Source: Enterococcus sp. 9E7_DIV0242 (GTDB taxonomy: Bacteria > Bacillota > Bacilli > Lactobacillales > Enterococcaceae). Taken from it: a DNA stretch of 64,000 bases. The position numbers and the translations under genes were made by a program. A model generated the notes under the pieces. The model was not told the origin of the DNA. It searched no databases and saw only the letters and a list, made by a program, of their open reading frames with translations. This document shows, in pieces, positions 45,179 through 54,227 of this stretch (positions are counted from its first letter, which is position 1; each line of letters begins with the position of its first letter). The stretch is from the NCBI RefSeq assembly GCF_002140975.2, contig NZ_CP147247.1:3957001-4021000 (forward strand). The letters are read 5' to 3'.

Positions 45179-45991
45179 ATGACACAAACCGTATTTATCA
45201 CCGGAGCTTCATCAGGAATAGGAAGAGAGGCTGTATATTATTTTATTGAGAGAGGCTGGCAGGTCATCGCAGGCATGCGTAAACCGGAGCTGGCAACAGA
45301 GTTGAAAAATCATGAAAGACTGCTGTTGGTTAGGTGTGATGTGACAGATGAATATAGTATTAAGCAAGCTGTTCAACAGGGAATAGCGAAATTTAAGCAA
45401 ATCAATGTTTTAGTCAATAATGCAGGCTACTATCTCTTCGGTCCTTTAGAAGAGGCAAGTGATAAACAGATCAAACAACAGCTTGATACTAATTTATTGG
45501 GCGTTATAAATATGACGAAAGAATGTATTCCTCATTTCAGAAAGCAATGGTCAGGACGTATCATAAATATTTCCTCTATTGCCGGTAGAACCTCACTGCC
45601 AATGCAATCGGTTTATCATGCGACAAAATGGGGAATCGAAGGATTAACAGAATCGCTTCAATACGAGCTGAAGCCTTTTAATATAAAAATGAAGCTGATT
45701 GAACCAGGGGTGATCCGGACAGATTTTTACGAACGCTCTATGCAAACCACTGCGTTGAAGGGGGAATATGAAAGACAGGGGAAGACGATAAAAGCCAACG
45801 TTGTTGCGAACGGTGAAAAAGGCTCCTTACCAAAAGGCGTGGCAGAAGTGATTTTCAAAGCTGCGACAGACCGACGCCGTAAGTTGCGATATACAGTAGG
45901 GAAAAGTCGCCAGTTGATCCATTTGAGAAGTCTTATGCCGCTTCCAATGTACCAATCACTGGTTGGACGAATCATGCTGCAAAGAAGCTAA
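45179..45991 (+). CDS. short-chain dehydrogenase/reductase
   Basis: 270 residues from ATG 45179 (AAGGGAG 11 bases upstream; a GTG three codons earlier is in frame). Classical SDR: TGASSGIG cofactor motif (about 8-15), NNAGYY (about 80-85), catalytic Ser in NISSIAGRT, YxxxK in YHATKWG. NAD(P)-dependent; substrate unknown. Sits under the Rrf2-type regulator. Confidence 0.85.
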   Translation: MTQTVFITGASSGIGREAVYYFIERGWQVIAGMRKPELATELKNHERLLLVRCDVTDEYSIKQAVQQGIAKFKQINVLVNNAGYYLFGPLEEASDKQIKQQLDTNLLGVINMTKECIPHFRKQWSGRIINISSIAGRTSLPMQSVYHATKWGIEGLTESLQYELKPFNIKMKLIEPGVIRTDFYERSMQTTALKGEYERQGKTIKANVVANGEKGSLPKGVAEVIFKAATDRRRKLRYTVGKSRQLIHLRSLMPLPMYQSLVGRIMLQRS

Positions 45992-46018
45992 AAAAGGAAG
46001 AAAAAATAAAGAAAAATA

Positions 46019-46047
46019 TTGAATTAATAGCAGAAAGGCTGTATACT
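46019..46047 (+). promoter_or_regulatory. rplK-rplA promoter
   Basis: TTGAAT (46019-46024), 17-base spacer, TATACT (46042-46047). The following leader of about 105 bases carries a GTGTGC/GTACAC hairpin (46054-46071) and a GGAGA/TCTCC hairpin near 46106-46124, possibly used for ribosomal protein autocontrol. Confidence 0.75.
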
Positions 46048-46160
46048 ATCTAAGTGTGCATTTTTGTACACGTCTATTCTTGGTATTTTCAAGAAAGACA
46101 GTGGGAGGAGAAATATGTATCTCCAATTAACCACATCACGGACTCAAGGAGGTATGTCTC

Positions 46161-46583
46161 GTGGCAAAAAAAGTAGAAAAATTAGTTAAATTGCAAATTC
46201 CTGCAGGTAAAGCAACACCAGCACCGCCAGTAGGTCCTGCACTAGGTCAAGCGGGTATCAACATCATGGGATTCACAAAAGAATTCAATGCTCGTACAGC
46301 TGATCAAGCAGGCTTGATTATTCCAGTGGTAATCTCTGTATACGAAGACCGTTCATTCACATTCGTTACAAAAACGCCACCAGCTGCAGTATTATTGAAA
46401 AAAGCAGCTAAAATTGAAAAAGGTTCTGGCGAGCCTAACAAAAACAAAGTAGCTAAAGTAACCAGCGACCAAGTAAAAGAAATCGCTGAACTTAAAATGG
46501 CAGACCTAAACGCAGCTAATGTTGAATCAGCTATGCGCATGGTTGAAGGAACTGCACGAAGCATGGGGATCACTGTAGAATAA
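46161..46583 (+). CDS. rplK: 50S ribosomal protein L11
   Basis: 140 residues from GTG 46161 with AAGGAGG 8 bases upstream. [30 protein letters not shown], the [21 protein letters not shown] segment and the closing [12 protein letters not shown] are diagnostic. Forms the ribosomal stalk base. Confidence 0.97.
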   Translation: MAKKVEKLVKLQIPAGKATPAPPVGPALGQAGINIMGFTKEFNARTADQAGLIIPVVISVYEDRSFTFVTKTPPAAVLLKKAAKIEKGSGEPNKNKVAKVTSDQVKEIAELKMADLNAANVESAMRMVEGTARSMGITVE

Positions 46584-46692
46584 TAGATCATCTGCAACCC
46601 TGAAGAAGTAGCTTCTCAGTCGGCTTCATATTGAAAGATATGAATTACGTGGGAGGTTCTACCGTTATAACCACAATCAAGGAGGAAACAAA

Positions 46693-47382
46693 ATGGCTAA
46701 AAAGAGCAAAAAAATGCAAGATGCATTAAAAAAAGTTGATACTACTAAAGCTTACACAGTAGCAGAAGCGGTAGCTTTGGCTAAAGAAACAAATACAGCA
46801 AAATTCGACGCAACAGTTGAAGTTGCTTACCGTCTAAATGTAGATCCTAAAAAAGCAGACCAACAAATCCGTGGAGCAGTTGTGCTTCCAAACGGAACTG
46901 GTAAAACACAAACTGTTTTAGTATTTGCTAAGGGTGAAAAGGCGAAAGAAGCAGAAGCTGCTGGCGCTGACTATGTTGGCGATGCTGACATGGTTAACAA
47001 AATTCAACAAGGCTGGTTCGATTTCGACGTAGTTGTCGCAACTCCGGACATGATGGCTGAAGTTGGTAAATTAGGTCGTGTATTAGGTCCTAAAGGTCTG
47101 ATGCCTAACCCTAAAACTGGAACTGTAACAATGGACGTAACAAAAGCAATCAACGAAGTAAAAGCTGGTAAAGTAACTTACCGTGTTGACAAAGCTGGTA
47201 ACATCCATGTTCCTATCGGTAAAGTATCATTCGATACAGACAAACTGATTGAAAACTTCAACACAATCAACGATGTACTGTTGAAAGCTAAACCATCAGC
47301 AGCAAAAGGTCAATACATCAAAAACATTTCAGTAACAACAACATTTGGACCTGGAATCCACGTTGACCAATTTTCATTTTAA
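46693..47382 (+). CDS. rplA: 50S ribosomal protein L1
   Basis: 229 residues. [65 protein letters not shown] and the closing [14 protein letters not shown] are diagnostic. AAGGAGG upstream. Often autoregulates rplK-rplA by binding their mRNA. Confidence 0.97.
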   Translation: MAKKSKKMQDALKKVDTTKAYTVAEAVALAKETNTAKFDATVEVAYRLNVDPKKADQQIRGAVVLPNGTGKTQTVLVFAKGEKAKEAEAAGADYVGDADMVNKIQQGWFDFDVVVATPDMMAEVGKLGRVLGPKGLMPNPKTGTVTMDVTKAINEVKAGKVTYRVDKAGNIHVPIGKVSFDTDKLIENFNTINDVLLKAKPSAAKGQYIKNISVTTTFGPGIHVDQFSF

Positions 47383-47400
47383 TTAACTGAAAACTATTGA

Positions 47401-47433
47401 CTCAACTACCTTATTTATGATAAGGTAGTTGAG
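47401..47433 (+). terminator. hairpin after rplA
   Basis: CTCAACTACCTTAT / ATAAGGTAGTTGAG, 14 pairs with a 5-base loop. It separates rplK-rplA from rplJ-rplL; no strong T-run follows. Confidence 0.72.
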
Positions 47434-47439
47434 GTTAAT

Positions 47440-47590
47440 AAATAACTGTACCGAAGACAGTAGGTGGCGCAAGTCTTAATTTCCTACCGAGGACAACGAT
47501 TGATTAAATTTTGTCAATGAGTCCCTCTATGTCAACGGTGGCATGGAGTTTTTTGTTGTTTATCAGCTTAAAACTTCTCCATCATTATTC
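47440..47590 (+). ncRNA. L10 leader of rplJ-rplL
   Basis: The structured leader upstream of rplJ shows the usual elements: ACTGTACCGAAGACAGTAGGTGG at its start (read in two pieces), TCCTACCGAGG and, at 47525-47554, a CTCTATG/CATGGAG hairpin followed by TTTTTT, an attenuator. In Firmicutes L10-L12 binds this leader to control its own synthesis. Confidence 0.8.
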
Positions 47591-47604
47591 AGGAGGTGAA
47601 ATAA

Positions 47605-48105
47605 ATGAGTGAAGCAGCAATCGCTAAAAAAGCAGGTTTAGTTGATGACGTAACGGAACAATTCAAAGCAGCAGCTTCTGTAGTTATTGTTGACTACCGT
47701 GGTCTTACTGTTGAAGAAGTAACAAACTTACGTAAACAACTTCGTGATGCAAACGTTGAAATGAAAGTTATCAAAAATTCTATCCTTTCACGTGCAGCAA
47801 AAGCAGCAGGCTTAGAAGGTCTTGATGAAGTATTCACAGGTCCTACAGCTGTAGCATTCAGTAACGAAGATGTAGTAGCACCAGCTAAGATTATGGATGA
47901 ATTTGCTAAAGATGCAAAAGCATTGGAAATCAAAGGTGGAGTTATCGAAGGTAAAGTATCTTCTTTGGAAGAAATTACTGCACTTGCGAAACTACCAAGC
48001 CGCGATGGTTTACTATCTATGTTGCTATCTGTTCTACAAGCACCAGTCCGCAACGTTGCCTACGCTGTCAAAGCAGTGGCAGAAAAACAAGAGGAAGTTG
48101 CCTAA
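47605..48105 (+). CDS. rplJ: 50S ribosomal protein L10
   Basis: 166 residues, AGGAGGTG before the [50 protein letters not shown] (shown in parts), [18 protein letters not shown]; the C-terminal helix binds L7/L12 dimers. First gene after the L10 leader. Confidence 0.97.
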   Translation: MSEAAIAKKAGLVDDVTEQFKAAASVVIVDYRGLTVEEVTNLRKQLRDANVEMKVIKNSILSRAAKAAGLEGLDEVFTGPTAVAFSNEDVVAPAKIMDEFAKDAKALEIKGGVIEGKVSSLEEITALAKLPSRDGLLSMLLSVLQAPVRNVAYAVKAVAEKQEEVA

Positions 48106-48173
48106 TCGCAGCTTAACTTTAGTATCATAAAAAAATTATAGTTTAATTGAACTTTAAATGGAGGAAAACAAAA

Positions 48174-48542
48174 ATGGCATTGAACATTGAAAACATTATT
48201 GCTGAACTAGAAACAGCAACTATCTTAGAACTAAGTGAATTAGTTAAAGCTATCGAAGAAAAATTTGACGTATCTGCAGCAGCTCCTGTTGCAGCAGCAG
48301 GTCCAGCAGCAGGTGGAGCAGCTGAAGAACAAACTGAATTCACTGTAGAATTAACTGCAGCTGGAGATCAAAAAGTTAAAGTTATCAAAGCAGTTCGTGA
48401 AGCAACTGGTCTTGGCTTGAAAGAAGCTAAAGCTGTAGTTGACGGAGCTCCTGCACCAGTTAAAGAAGGCATTTCTAAAGACGAAGCTGAAGCTTTGAAA
48501 GCTGCTTTAGAAGAAGTTGGCGCTTCTGTAACAGTAAAATAA
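48174..48542 (+). CDS. rplL: 50S ribosomal protein L7/L12
   Basis: 122 residues from ATG 48174 (GGAGG 8 bases upstream). N-terminal dimerisation segment, an Ala/Pro-rich hinge (about 37-52), and the C-terminal domain [20 protein letters not shown]...[15 protein letters not shown]. Stalk protein for GTPase factor recruitment. Confidence 0.97.
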   Translation: MALNIENIIAELETATILELSELVKAIEEKFDVSAAAPVAAAGPAAGGAAEEQTEFTVELTAAGDQKVKVIKAVREATGLGLKEAKAVVDGAPAPVKEGISKDEAEALKAALEEVGASVTVK

Positions 48543-48563
48543 TTCTTTTTAATGAAGAGTTTC

Positions 48564-48602
48564 GCCTCAACCTTTGTACGGCAAGGGTTGAGGCTTTTTT
48601 TA
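48564..48602 (+). terminator. intrinsic terminator after rplL
   Basis: GCCTCAACC / GGTTGAGGC around a loop, followed by TTTTTTT. Confidence 0.93.
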
Positions 48603-48716
48603 TATCTTAATAAACTTTTTTTGATCATCTTCTTATCTTTGGTATTAAAAAGTTTTGTGTATTTTTCAGTCTTATTGATGTATAATTCGTTTATAAAATA
48701 AAAAGGAGTGTATGTA

Positions 48717-49628
48717 ATGAAAATAAAACGGAAGATTGTTGTAGGTTTGTTTACACTAGGAACGATGTTATTGTCTCCTGTAGGAGCGAATGCAGAGCCA
48801 AGTGATTATATTCGATTCAGTAGTAATGATTTGATGGATGAATTTCAGTCTAATTATCGAAAATTTTATGCTGAAAATCAACAAAGGGAAGAAATTGATT
48901 TGCTAGACGAGAAGTATGATACTGGTGAATTAACAGATGAAGAATACGATGAAGCGGTTGCTGCTGTTGAACAGAAGTGGGAAGAAAAAATTGCTTTTAC
49001 AGATGAGTATGGTATTTTTCCTAAAGAGTATATAGCTTCTGTTGAAGGCATTTCTCCAGATTGGGTCGATGATTATACCAATTTCAATGGATTGGAGAAT
49101 GCAACAAATCTTAAAAGCTTGACTGGTGAAGAAGGTACGACAAAGGATTTGCGCCCTTTGAGAAAGCTAGAGCAGTTAGAAGAAGTAATGCTTGAGGTAA
49201 CAAATCAGGTCAATTTATATGATTTGAAAGATGCTGAAAACTTGAAATATCTCCGTTTAAGTACCTCTGGAGTTGGTAACCATGACGATGAGGACGATAG
49301 AGGGAAATATACACAAGCTGTTTTAACAGATATCTCAGACATATCCGATTTGACTGGATTGAATAGAATCAATATCGATACAGAAGGTATCATGCCTACT
49401 ATTACACTGAAGCAAGGAACGACTTCTTATCAACTATACGATCCTGTTGTTCCATCTTCACAGTTCACTGGTGCAACTATTAGTTATAGATCTGATATTT
49501 CTAGCAATGAATGGGTTGAATGGAACAATTTAACTGGGGAAGAAGAGTACCTGACATTCAACTGGGGAATATCAAAGGGGAACCATAGTTATTCTGGAGA
49601 AGCACAAATTCCTATTCGTTGGAAATAG
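48717..49628 (+). CDS. secreted leucine-rich-repeat protein (internalin-like), no anchor seen
   Basis: 303 residues from ATG 48717 (AAAGGAG upstream). Signal peptide about 1-26 ending GANA. An acidic, helical segment (about 30-90) precedes short leucine-rich repeats (about 115-225: LENATNLKSLTG, LRPLRKLEQLEEVML, LKDAENLKYLRLS, ISDLTGLNRINID), and a beta-rich Ig-like end (IPIRWK). It resembles small internalin-type proteins, without LPxTG or WxL anchor. Role unknown. Confidence 0.72.
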   Translation: MKIKRKIVVGLFTLGTMLLSPVGANAEPSDYIRFSSNDLMDEFQSNYRKFYAENQQREEIDLLDEKYDTGELTDEEYDEAVAAVEQKWEEKIAFTDEYGIFPKEYIASVEGISPDWVDDYTNFNGLENATNLKSLTGEEGTTKDLRPLRKLEQLEEVMLEVTNQVNLYDLKDAENLKYLRLSTSGVGNHDDEDDRGKYTQAVLTDISDISDLTGLNRINIDTEGIMPTITLKQGTTSYQLYDPVVPSSQFTGATISYRSDISSNEWVEWNNLTGEEEYLTFNWGISKGNHSYSGEAQIPIRWK

Positions 49629-49662
49629 GAGCTAAAATTTTCTGTCTAGATTCAACTGTTAA

Positions 49663-49705
49663 AAAACATCGAAGTAGGAGAGAAATCTCAAACTTCGATG
49701 TTTTA
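49663..49705 (+). terminator. terminator after LRR gene
   Basis: AAAACATCGAAGT / ACTTCGATGTTTT with a nested GAGA/TCTC; follows the LRR stop by 35 bases. Confidence 0.82.
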
Positions 49706-49801
49706 ATTATTAAAATTGTAGATTCGTTTTATCTGCTGAAACTACTGATTAACAGCCTTAAAACAATTTCCAAAATGTTAAATTAAGAGCTAAGAAATTT
49801 C

Positions 49802-50308
49802 TTAATTCACAAACAAGATCGTAACCAAAACGAACATCAAAACAGTACCAATGGCAGAGATGATTATCAGATATTTGTCTAATCGGGCGCCATTTTTACT
49901 GATTTTCTTTAACAAAAGATAAAAGAGAATCCCACTGACACCACCTATTACATTCATCAATATATCTGTGATGTCCGAAACTCCGATTGCAAAAATGTAT
50001 TGAAGAACTTCAAAGGCAATGCTCCCAGCTGCAATAAAGAGAACTTGACTCAGATAAGGAAGCTTCCAGGGAATAAGGTTGAGATAAATACCAAAAGGAA
50101 CAAATATGATGAAGTTGCTGAGAACCTCAGAAGTATTGAACTTTCCTGCTTTAAATGAAGAATCTCCAAATGGAATGAGATTAATATGTTGAAGGTCGGG
50201 AAGTTTATCTAAAGATAACTGAAATTTAAAAATAATGGCCCAAATCAAAAAAATAAAATAGACAGTGGTCAGAACCACAGCGGTCTTTTGGATAAATGAA
50301 TAGTTCAT
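49802..50308 (-). CDS. VanZ-like membrane protein, copy 1
   Basis: 168 residues from the ATG at 50308 (AGGAGGGA upstream on the minus strand); a longer frame lacks SD. VanZ-family: about five helices, HINLIPFGDSS, FIIFVPFGIYLNL and the SIAFEVLQYIFAIGVSDITDILMN signature. VanZ-type proteins can lower glycopeptide susceptibility; the housekeeping role is not defined. Very like copy 2, 328 bases away. Confidence 0.85.
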   Translation of the reverse strand: MNYSFIQKTAVVLTTVYFIFLIWAIIFKFQLSLDKLPDLQHINLIPFGDSSFKAGKFNTSEVLSNFIIFVPFGIYLNLIPWKLPYLSQVLFIAAGSIAFEVLQYIFAIGVSDITDILMNVIGGVSGILFYLLLKKISKNGARLDKYLIIISAIGTVLMFVLVTILFVN

Positions 50309-50636
50309 ATAAGCTTCCCTCCTGTCAGGTGATTTGCTTGATTGCCAATGCAAAACTAGCATTCTACGCTTCTTATAGTTTACAGAAAAAATTCAGAAAT
50401 GATTCCTGAAAAAGCTGGTTATATAACAGTATATCAAACAATCCATTGAAAAAAAGTAGGAAAAGTATAGCTTAGAGAAATATTAAATGATTCCTGTTAT
50501 TTTCTGTTTATTATATATCGAATACTGCATGTCTTTCATACACTTCGGTAGTTTGATAAAATGAAAATTGGGCAGAGAGATGAAAATAGTAAATCGTCCT
50601 GAATAGTGAAATCAGGACGATTTTTCATATAATCAG
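50309..50636. other. spacer between the two VanZ-like genes
   Basis: 328 bases. It holds the terminator of copy 2 (50591-50625) and the upstream region of copy 1, including a minus-strand TATAAT near 50508-50516 without a good -35. No gene seen. Confidence 0.55.
50591..50625 (-). terminator. terminator of VanZ-like copy 2
   Basis: AAATCGTCCTGA / TCAGGACGATTT with flanking T-rich sequence on both strands, just beyond the copy 2 stop. Confidence 0.82.
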
Positions 50637-51143
50637 TTAGGCCATAAGCATGATATTGGTCAGAATCAATGTTAAGGCTGTGCCAATAGCTGCGCTTGCT
50701 GTTAGGTATTGATGCAAAGTGTGCTTATTTGCTACACATTTTTTTAGGGCGAGATAGAGAAGGATGCCGGTGATCCCACCAAACGTGTTGGTTATCAGAT
50801 CAGTGATATCTGTTACACCTATAGAGAAGATGTACTGAAGAAGTTCAACGACCAAGCTTACGGTGGCAATTAGAACAACCTGTTTGGCGTAGGATAGCTT
50901 TGTCGGTAATAAGTTTAAGTAAATTCCAAATGGAACAAAAATGATGAGATTTCCCAATACTTCAAAGGTGTTAAATGCTCCGGTCTGAAAGGAGGATTCA
51001 GCAAAAGGAATAAGATTGATGTATTGGAGATTTGGAAGATAGCTTAGTGATAACTGAAATTTGAAAATGATTGCCCAGAATAGGAAAAGAAAGTAGATAG
51101 TTGTGAGGGCAACTGCAAGTCTTTGTATCAGTGATATTCTCAT
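50637..51143 (-). CDS. VanZ-like membrane protein, copy 2
   Basis: 168 residues. Same layout as copy 1: WAIIFKFQLSLSYLPNLQYINLIPFAESS, FIIFVPFGIYLNL-like LIIFVPFGIYLNL and VVELLQYIFSIGVTDITDLI. By eye, well over half the residues match copy 1, so the two arose by tandem duplication. SD GGAGG on the minus strand. Confidence 0.86.
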   Translation of the reverse strand: MRISLIQRLAVALTTIYFLFLFWAIIFKFQLSLSYLPNLQYINLIPFAESSFQTGAFNTFEVLGNLIIFVPFGIYLNLLPTKLSYAKQVVLIATVSLVVELLQYIFSIGVTDITDLITNTFGGITGILLYLALKKCVANKHTLHQYLTASAAIGTALTLILTNIMLMA

Positions 51144-51441
51144 ATAGAATGACCTCCTTTAATAAGTCATAGCAACAAGAACAGTTGAACCAATTATTGG
51201 TTATGGAAACTGCTTGATGCTTGCCAGATAACTTTTCTAAAAAGTGTTAGTACGAAGTATAGCAAATAATTTTATAGAAAATGGTAAGTTACTTACAGCT
51301 TAGAAAAATGTTAACCAAACATTTCTGAAAACTTAAAGAATAAAAAGATAGGTACTGATAAACATTCTAAAGAGTGAAGATATTGAAAATAGTACATATA
51401 CTTTTAATTTTTGCCTTATTAAAACAAAAAAGGAGATGAGT

Positions 51442-51897
51442 ATGTTGAAAAAGAGCTGGATGCTTCTAAGCATTTTTATGATTACACTCATTTTATTGGG
51501 ATGCCAAAAATCAGATACTCTGAATGATCAAACGGTAAAGAGCACTATTGAACCATCAACAGGTAAAATAATGAAGAGCGATCAAACATCTCCAAGCCAC
51601 TCAATCGGTAGTGAGGATTTCAGTGATATTCCTGCTGGCAGCCTCAGTGAAGATGATCCTGTATTTGATTATGTTGAGGACAATGTGTTTATAGGAGAAG
51701 TTTTGGAAGCTGAAAAAAGTGAAACAGTGCTTGTAAAAGTAAAAATCAGCGATAGCTTTCAGGAATGTTATATTCCTATTCACGATGCGGTAGAGGTGAA
51801 AAAGGGGCAGGTCATAAAAATCAAAACAAACGGTATTGTATTGGAGACTTTCCCGGCCACATTTGCCGAGGTGTACAGTGTTGAAGTGATTAGATAG
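51442..51897 (+). CDS. small lipoprotein with DUF3221-like domain
   Basis: 151 residues from ATG 51442 (AAAGGAG 7 bases upstream; ATG 51436 is too close to the SD). Lipoprotein signal with lipobox LLGC (Cys about 21), a Ser/Thr-rich linker, and a C-terminal beta domain (about 83-151: FIGEVLEAEKSETVLVKVKI ... KKGQVIKIKTNGIVLETFPA) resembling the DUF3221 (YobA) fold. Function unknown. Confidence 0.7.
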   Translation: MLKKSWMLLSIFMITLILLGCQKSDTLNDQTVKSTIEPSTGKIMKSDQTSPSHSIGSEDFSDIPAGSLSEDDPVFDYVEDNVFIGEVLEAEKSETVLVKVKISDSFQECYIPIHDAVEVKKGQVIKIKTNGIVLETFPATFAEVYSVEVIR

Positions 51898-51900
51898 AAT

Positions 51901-51949
51901 AAAAGACGTAAGAAGCTTCCTTATTTACTAGTGCTTCTTACGTCTTTTG
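51901..51949. terminator. bidirectional terminator after lipoprotein gene
   Basis: AAAAGACGTAAGAAGC / GCTTCTTACGTCTTTT, 16 pairs, between converging genes. Confidence 0.9.
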
Positions 51950-51964
51950 TTTTGAATGTTTATT

Positions 51965-52255
51965 TTACGCGATACTCTTCAGTGGCTTCATCACAAACTC
52001 TCGGACAAAGGAATTTGGGTTTCTGACGATGAACTTTTCAATCACAAACTGATTGCGCACATTATAATGACCAAATACAGAAAGCTCAAAGGTATTATTT
52101 TCCAGAAACATCACTAGGTTTGCCAGCTCACGTTTACCAACAAGACAATTGATATCTTCTTGTGTGGTGTGAAGCGTTAGGCGTACCAACATGTTTGGAA
52201 AGGCTGAAACTAGCCTGATTTTATCGGCAATTCCTACATAGCTACCTGTTCTCAT
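51965..52255 (-). CDS. hypothetical protein of the Y-polymerase cassette
   Basis: 96 residues from the ATG at 52255 (AAAGGAGG upstream). Mixed alpha/beta, no membrane helix or motif recognised (MRTGSYVGIADKIRLVSAFP; one Cys). It is third behind the umuC-like polymerase and the YolD-like gene, so likely co-expressed in the SOS response. Function unknown. Confidence 0.75.
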   Translation of the reverse strand: MRTGSYVGIADKIRLVSAFPNMLVRLTLHTTQEDINCLVGKRELANLVMFLENNTFELSVFGHYNVRNQFVIEKFIVRNPNSFVREFVMKPLKSIA

Positions 52256-52269
52256 ACTTTTTTCCTCCT

Positions 52270-52653
52270 TTAGACCTCGCTCCATTTATGGAAGCTTTTC
52301 AATGCAACATGTCGAATCTCTTCATAAAGTACGAGCTTTCCATCAACAAGTATACCTAGTTCATCAAAGCCCATAAGCTTTCCGGTGACATCTTCAAAGT
52401 AATTATTATCTGTATCCTTCATTTCCAGTTGAATAGCAATCAGGAGTTGTGATTCATAGGCAGAGGCCAACACCTGTTGGATGTCGTACTCAGACATTTT
52501 TTCTTTAGGTACTATCACATGTTCTTCCTCCTGCTGTTCTTTCTCCATTTCAGCTGTGTGCTCTGAAAGATACATTCCTTGCCATTTCATGATTCCACGA
52601 TCGACATAATCATGGAAATAAGAATCGCTCCAATCAATTTCGTTTGGCATCAT
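52270..52653 (-). CDS. YolD-like protein
   Basis: 127 residues from the ATG at 52653 (AAGGAG 6 bases upstream), overlapping the polymerase gene by 20 bases. The DRGIMKWQGMYLSEHTAEMEKEQ start and VTGKLMGFDELGILVDGKLVLYEEIRHV body match the YolD family, which accompanies UvrX/UmuC-type polymerases and may be a UmuD-like partner. Acidic. Confidence 0.85.
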   Translation of the reverse strand: MMPNEIDWSDSYFHDYVDRGIMKWQGMYLSEHTAEMEKEQQEEEHVIVPKEKMSEYDIQQVLASAYESQLLIAIQLEMKDTDNNYFEDVTGKLMGFDELGILVDGKLVLYEEIRHVALKSFHKWSEV

Positions 52654-53959
52654 ATTCACTCCTTAATCCGTCCATTCCACCGGCGTGTCCACCGATTAAA
52701 GAAGCACGGCTAATTGCAGTTCCACCCTCCATCAGGGAATTAGCATGTACAATAGAGGTGAAGCCATATTTTTTTCTGATGGCATCAATCAATAAATCGA
52801 GTTTATGATCATTGATGGGGGTGTCAGCTTCATTAAACAGATCCAATTGAATTGCTTCTGTGTAGGTCAGCTTAGAAAATGAAATTCCTACGCGACGCAC
52901 TTCTGCTCCTGTCCAGTTTCGGCGAAAAATTTCTATTATGTATTCTTTTAACAGTTTCGATCGGTTAGTTGGAGGAATCTTCATTTGTTGGTTGAAGCCT
53001 TTGTTTCCCTGTTTTCTGTACCAACTGGAATAGCCTATGTAAAGAGAGACACACTGCGTTTGCGCATCATGCTGCCGCAATCTAGCTGCGACTTGGTCAG
53101 AAAGCTCCTGAAGAACAATCTCAATTTCCTGTTGAAAGCGATAGTCGCGAGGCAATATCTGATTGTTATTAAAGGATTTTTCCATCGGTTTGTAAGTGTC
53201 GGACAACTTTGTTCGATCAATTCCACAAGCATGGGCATGGAGCTGAACACCAATTACGCCCATCTCTTCTTTTAGTTTTCCTAAGTCAGCATGAGCCAAA
53301 TCAAAAACAGAGCGAATATTTAGTTTCTCCAGACGTTTGGCAGTTCGAACATTCACGCCCCACATTTCAGTGATGGGCTGGACCTTCCATAAGGTATTTG
53401 GAAGATCTTCGTAACGCCACTCAGCAATCGAATTTCCTGTATGTTTTGCTTGAACATCTAAAGCAACTTTGGCAAGCAGAGGATTATCTCCAATACCGAT
53501 TGTTACATGGAGCCCGGTTTCTTTAAGAATTCGTTCTTTTATCTCTTCGGCCAGTCCAAATGCGTCTTTACCAAATAGTTTTTTACTATGCGTAATGTCA
53601 ATGAATGTTTCATCGATAGAATAGACAAGAATATCACTGCTGGATGTGTACTGCTTATAAATTGCATTAATTTTCATATTTTCATCAATATATAGCTGCA
53701 TTCTTGGCGGTACGATTTTAAGATCAGGATGATTGGGGATGTCCCATTTTCGCATAACGTTAGAAAGGCCAAGTCTTTCTTTGGCGGCAGGAGAAGCAGA
53801 GAGAACCAAGCCACCTGTGTTTTCAGCGTTACTCATGACTACCAGCATTGTGTCCAGTGGTGATAGACCTAGTTTGACACATTCTACAGAAGCGTAGAAG
53901 GATTTGACATCAATACATAAAATATCTCGGCGGGGTTCCTTTTCGTAATCGAATTTCAT
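52634..53959 (-). CDS. UmuC-type Y-family DNA polymerase
   Basis: 441 residues. CIDVKSFYASVECVKLGLSPLD (first catalytic Asp), LVYSIDETFIDIT (second), a thumb with KVQPITEMWGVNVRTAKRLEKL, and a longer C-terminus than DinB, typical of UvrX/ImpB-UmuC proteins found on chromosomes and mobile elements. Error-prone translesion polymerase. LexA box in its promoter. Confidence 0.92.
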   Translation of the reverse strand: MKFDYEKEPRRDILCIDVKSFYASVECVKLGLSPLDTMLVVMSNAENTGGLVLSASPAAKERLGLSNVMRKWDIPNHPDLKIVPPRMQLYIDENMKINAIYKQYTSSSDILVYSIDETFIDITHSKKLFGKDAFGLAEEIKERILKETGLHVTIGIGDNPLLAKVALDVQAKHTGNSIAEWRYEDLPNTLWKVQPITEMWGVNVRTAKRLEKLNIRSVFDLAHADLGKLKEEMGVIGVQLHAHACGIDRTKLSDTYKPMEKSFNNNQILPRDYRFQQEIEIVLQELSDQVAARLRQHDAQTQCVSLYIGYSSWYRKQGNKGFNQQMKIPPTNRSKLLKEYIIEIFRRNWTGAEVRRVGISFSKLTYTEAIQLDLFNEADTPINDHKLDLLIDAIRKKYGFTSIVHANSLMEGGTAISRASLIGGHAGGMDGLRSEYDAKRN

Positions 53960-53993
53960 GAGTAAGCTCCTTTCTATGAATAAGTCTAAAGTA

Positions 53994-54022
53994 ATTATAC
54001 GAACGTTTGTTCGTTTTGTCTA
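53994..54022 (-). promoter_or_regulatory. promoter of UmuC-type gene
   Basis: Minus-strand TAGACA (54022-54017), 17-base spacer, TATAAT (53999-53994). Confidence 0.82.
54000..54013. promoter_or_regulatory. LexA (SOS) box of UmuC-type cassette
   Basis: CGAACGTTTGTTCG: both CGAAC/GTTCG arms match the Gram-positive LexA consensus, with one purine position off in the centre. It lies within the -35/-10 spacer, the same arrangement as at dinB. Confidence 0.88.
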
Positions 54023-54142
54023 GCATAAGATAATTTACTGGGAGCAAAAACTTTTTTTGAGAAAGAAATTAAAGAAAAAAGCTGCTAAATGAAGACGTTA
54101 TCTCATTGGAAGCCATTATACTGGAAATAGTTGAGGATTTAC

Positions 54143-54171
54143 TTACGAAGAATGAATGAATATAGTATAAT
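54143..54171 (+). promoter_or_regulatory. promoter of the IsdG-like gene
   Basis: TTACGA (54143-54148), 17-base spacer, TATAAT (54166-54171), immediately before the Fur box. Confidence 0.68.
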
Positions 54172-54172
54172 T

Positions 54173-54191
54173 GAAAATGATAATCATTATC
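54173..54191. promoter_or_regulatory. Fur box
   Basis: GAAAATGATAATCATTATC matches the 19-base Fur consensus GATAATGATAATCATTATC at 18 positions. It starts right after the -10 element, a repressing position. Confidence 0.9.
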
Positions 54192-54227
54192 AATCGTTGA
54201 GAATAAAATAATGAAAGGATGAATACT

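Noticed and set aside
46114..46185. Short ORF with a good SD in the rplK leader, overlapping the rplK GTG
   Set aside because: GGAGGAG there more likely forms the leader hairpin; rplK has its own AAGGAGG with right spacing. Not enough to call a leader peptide.
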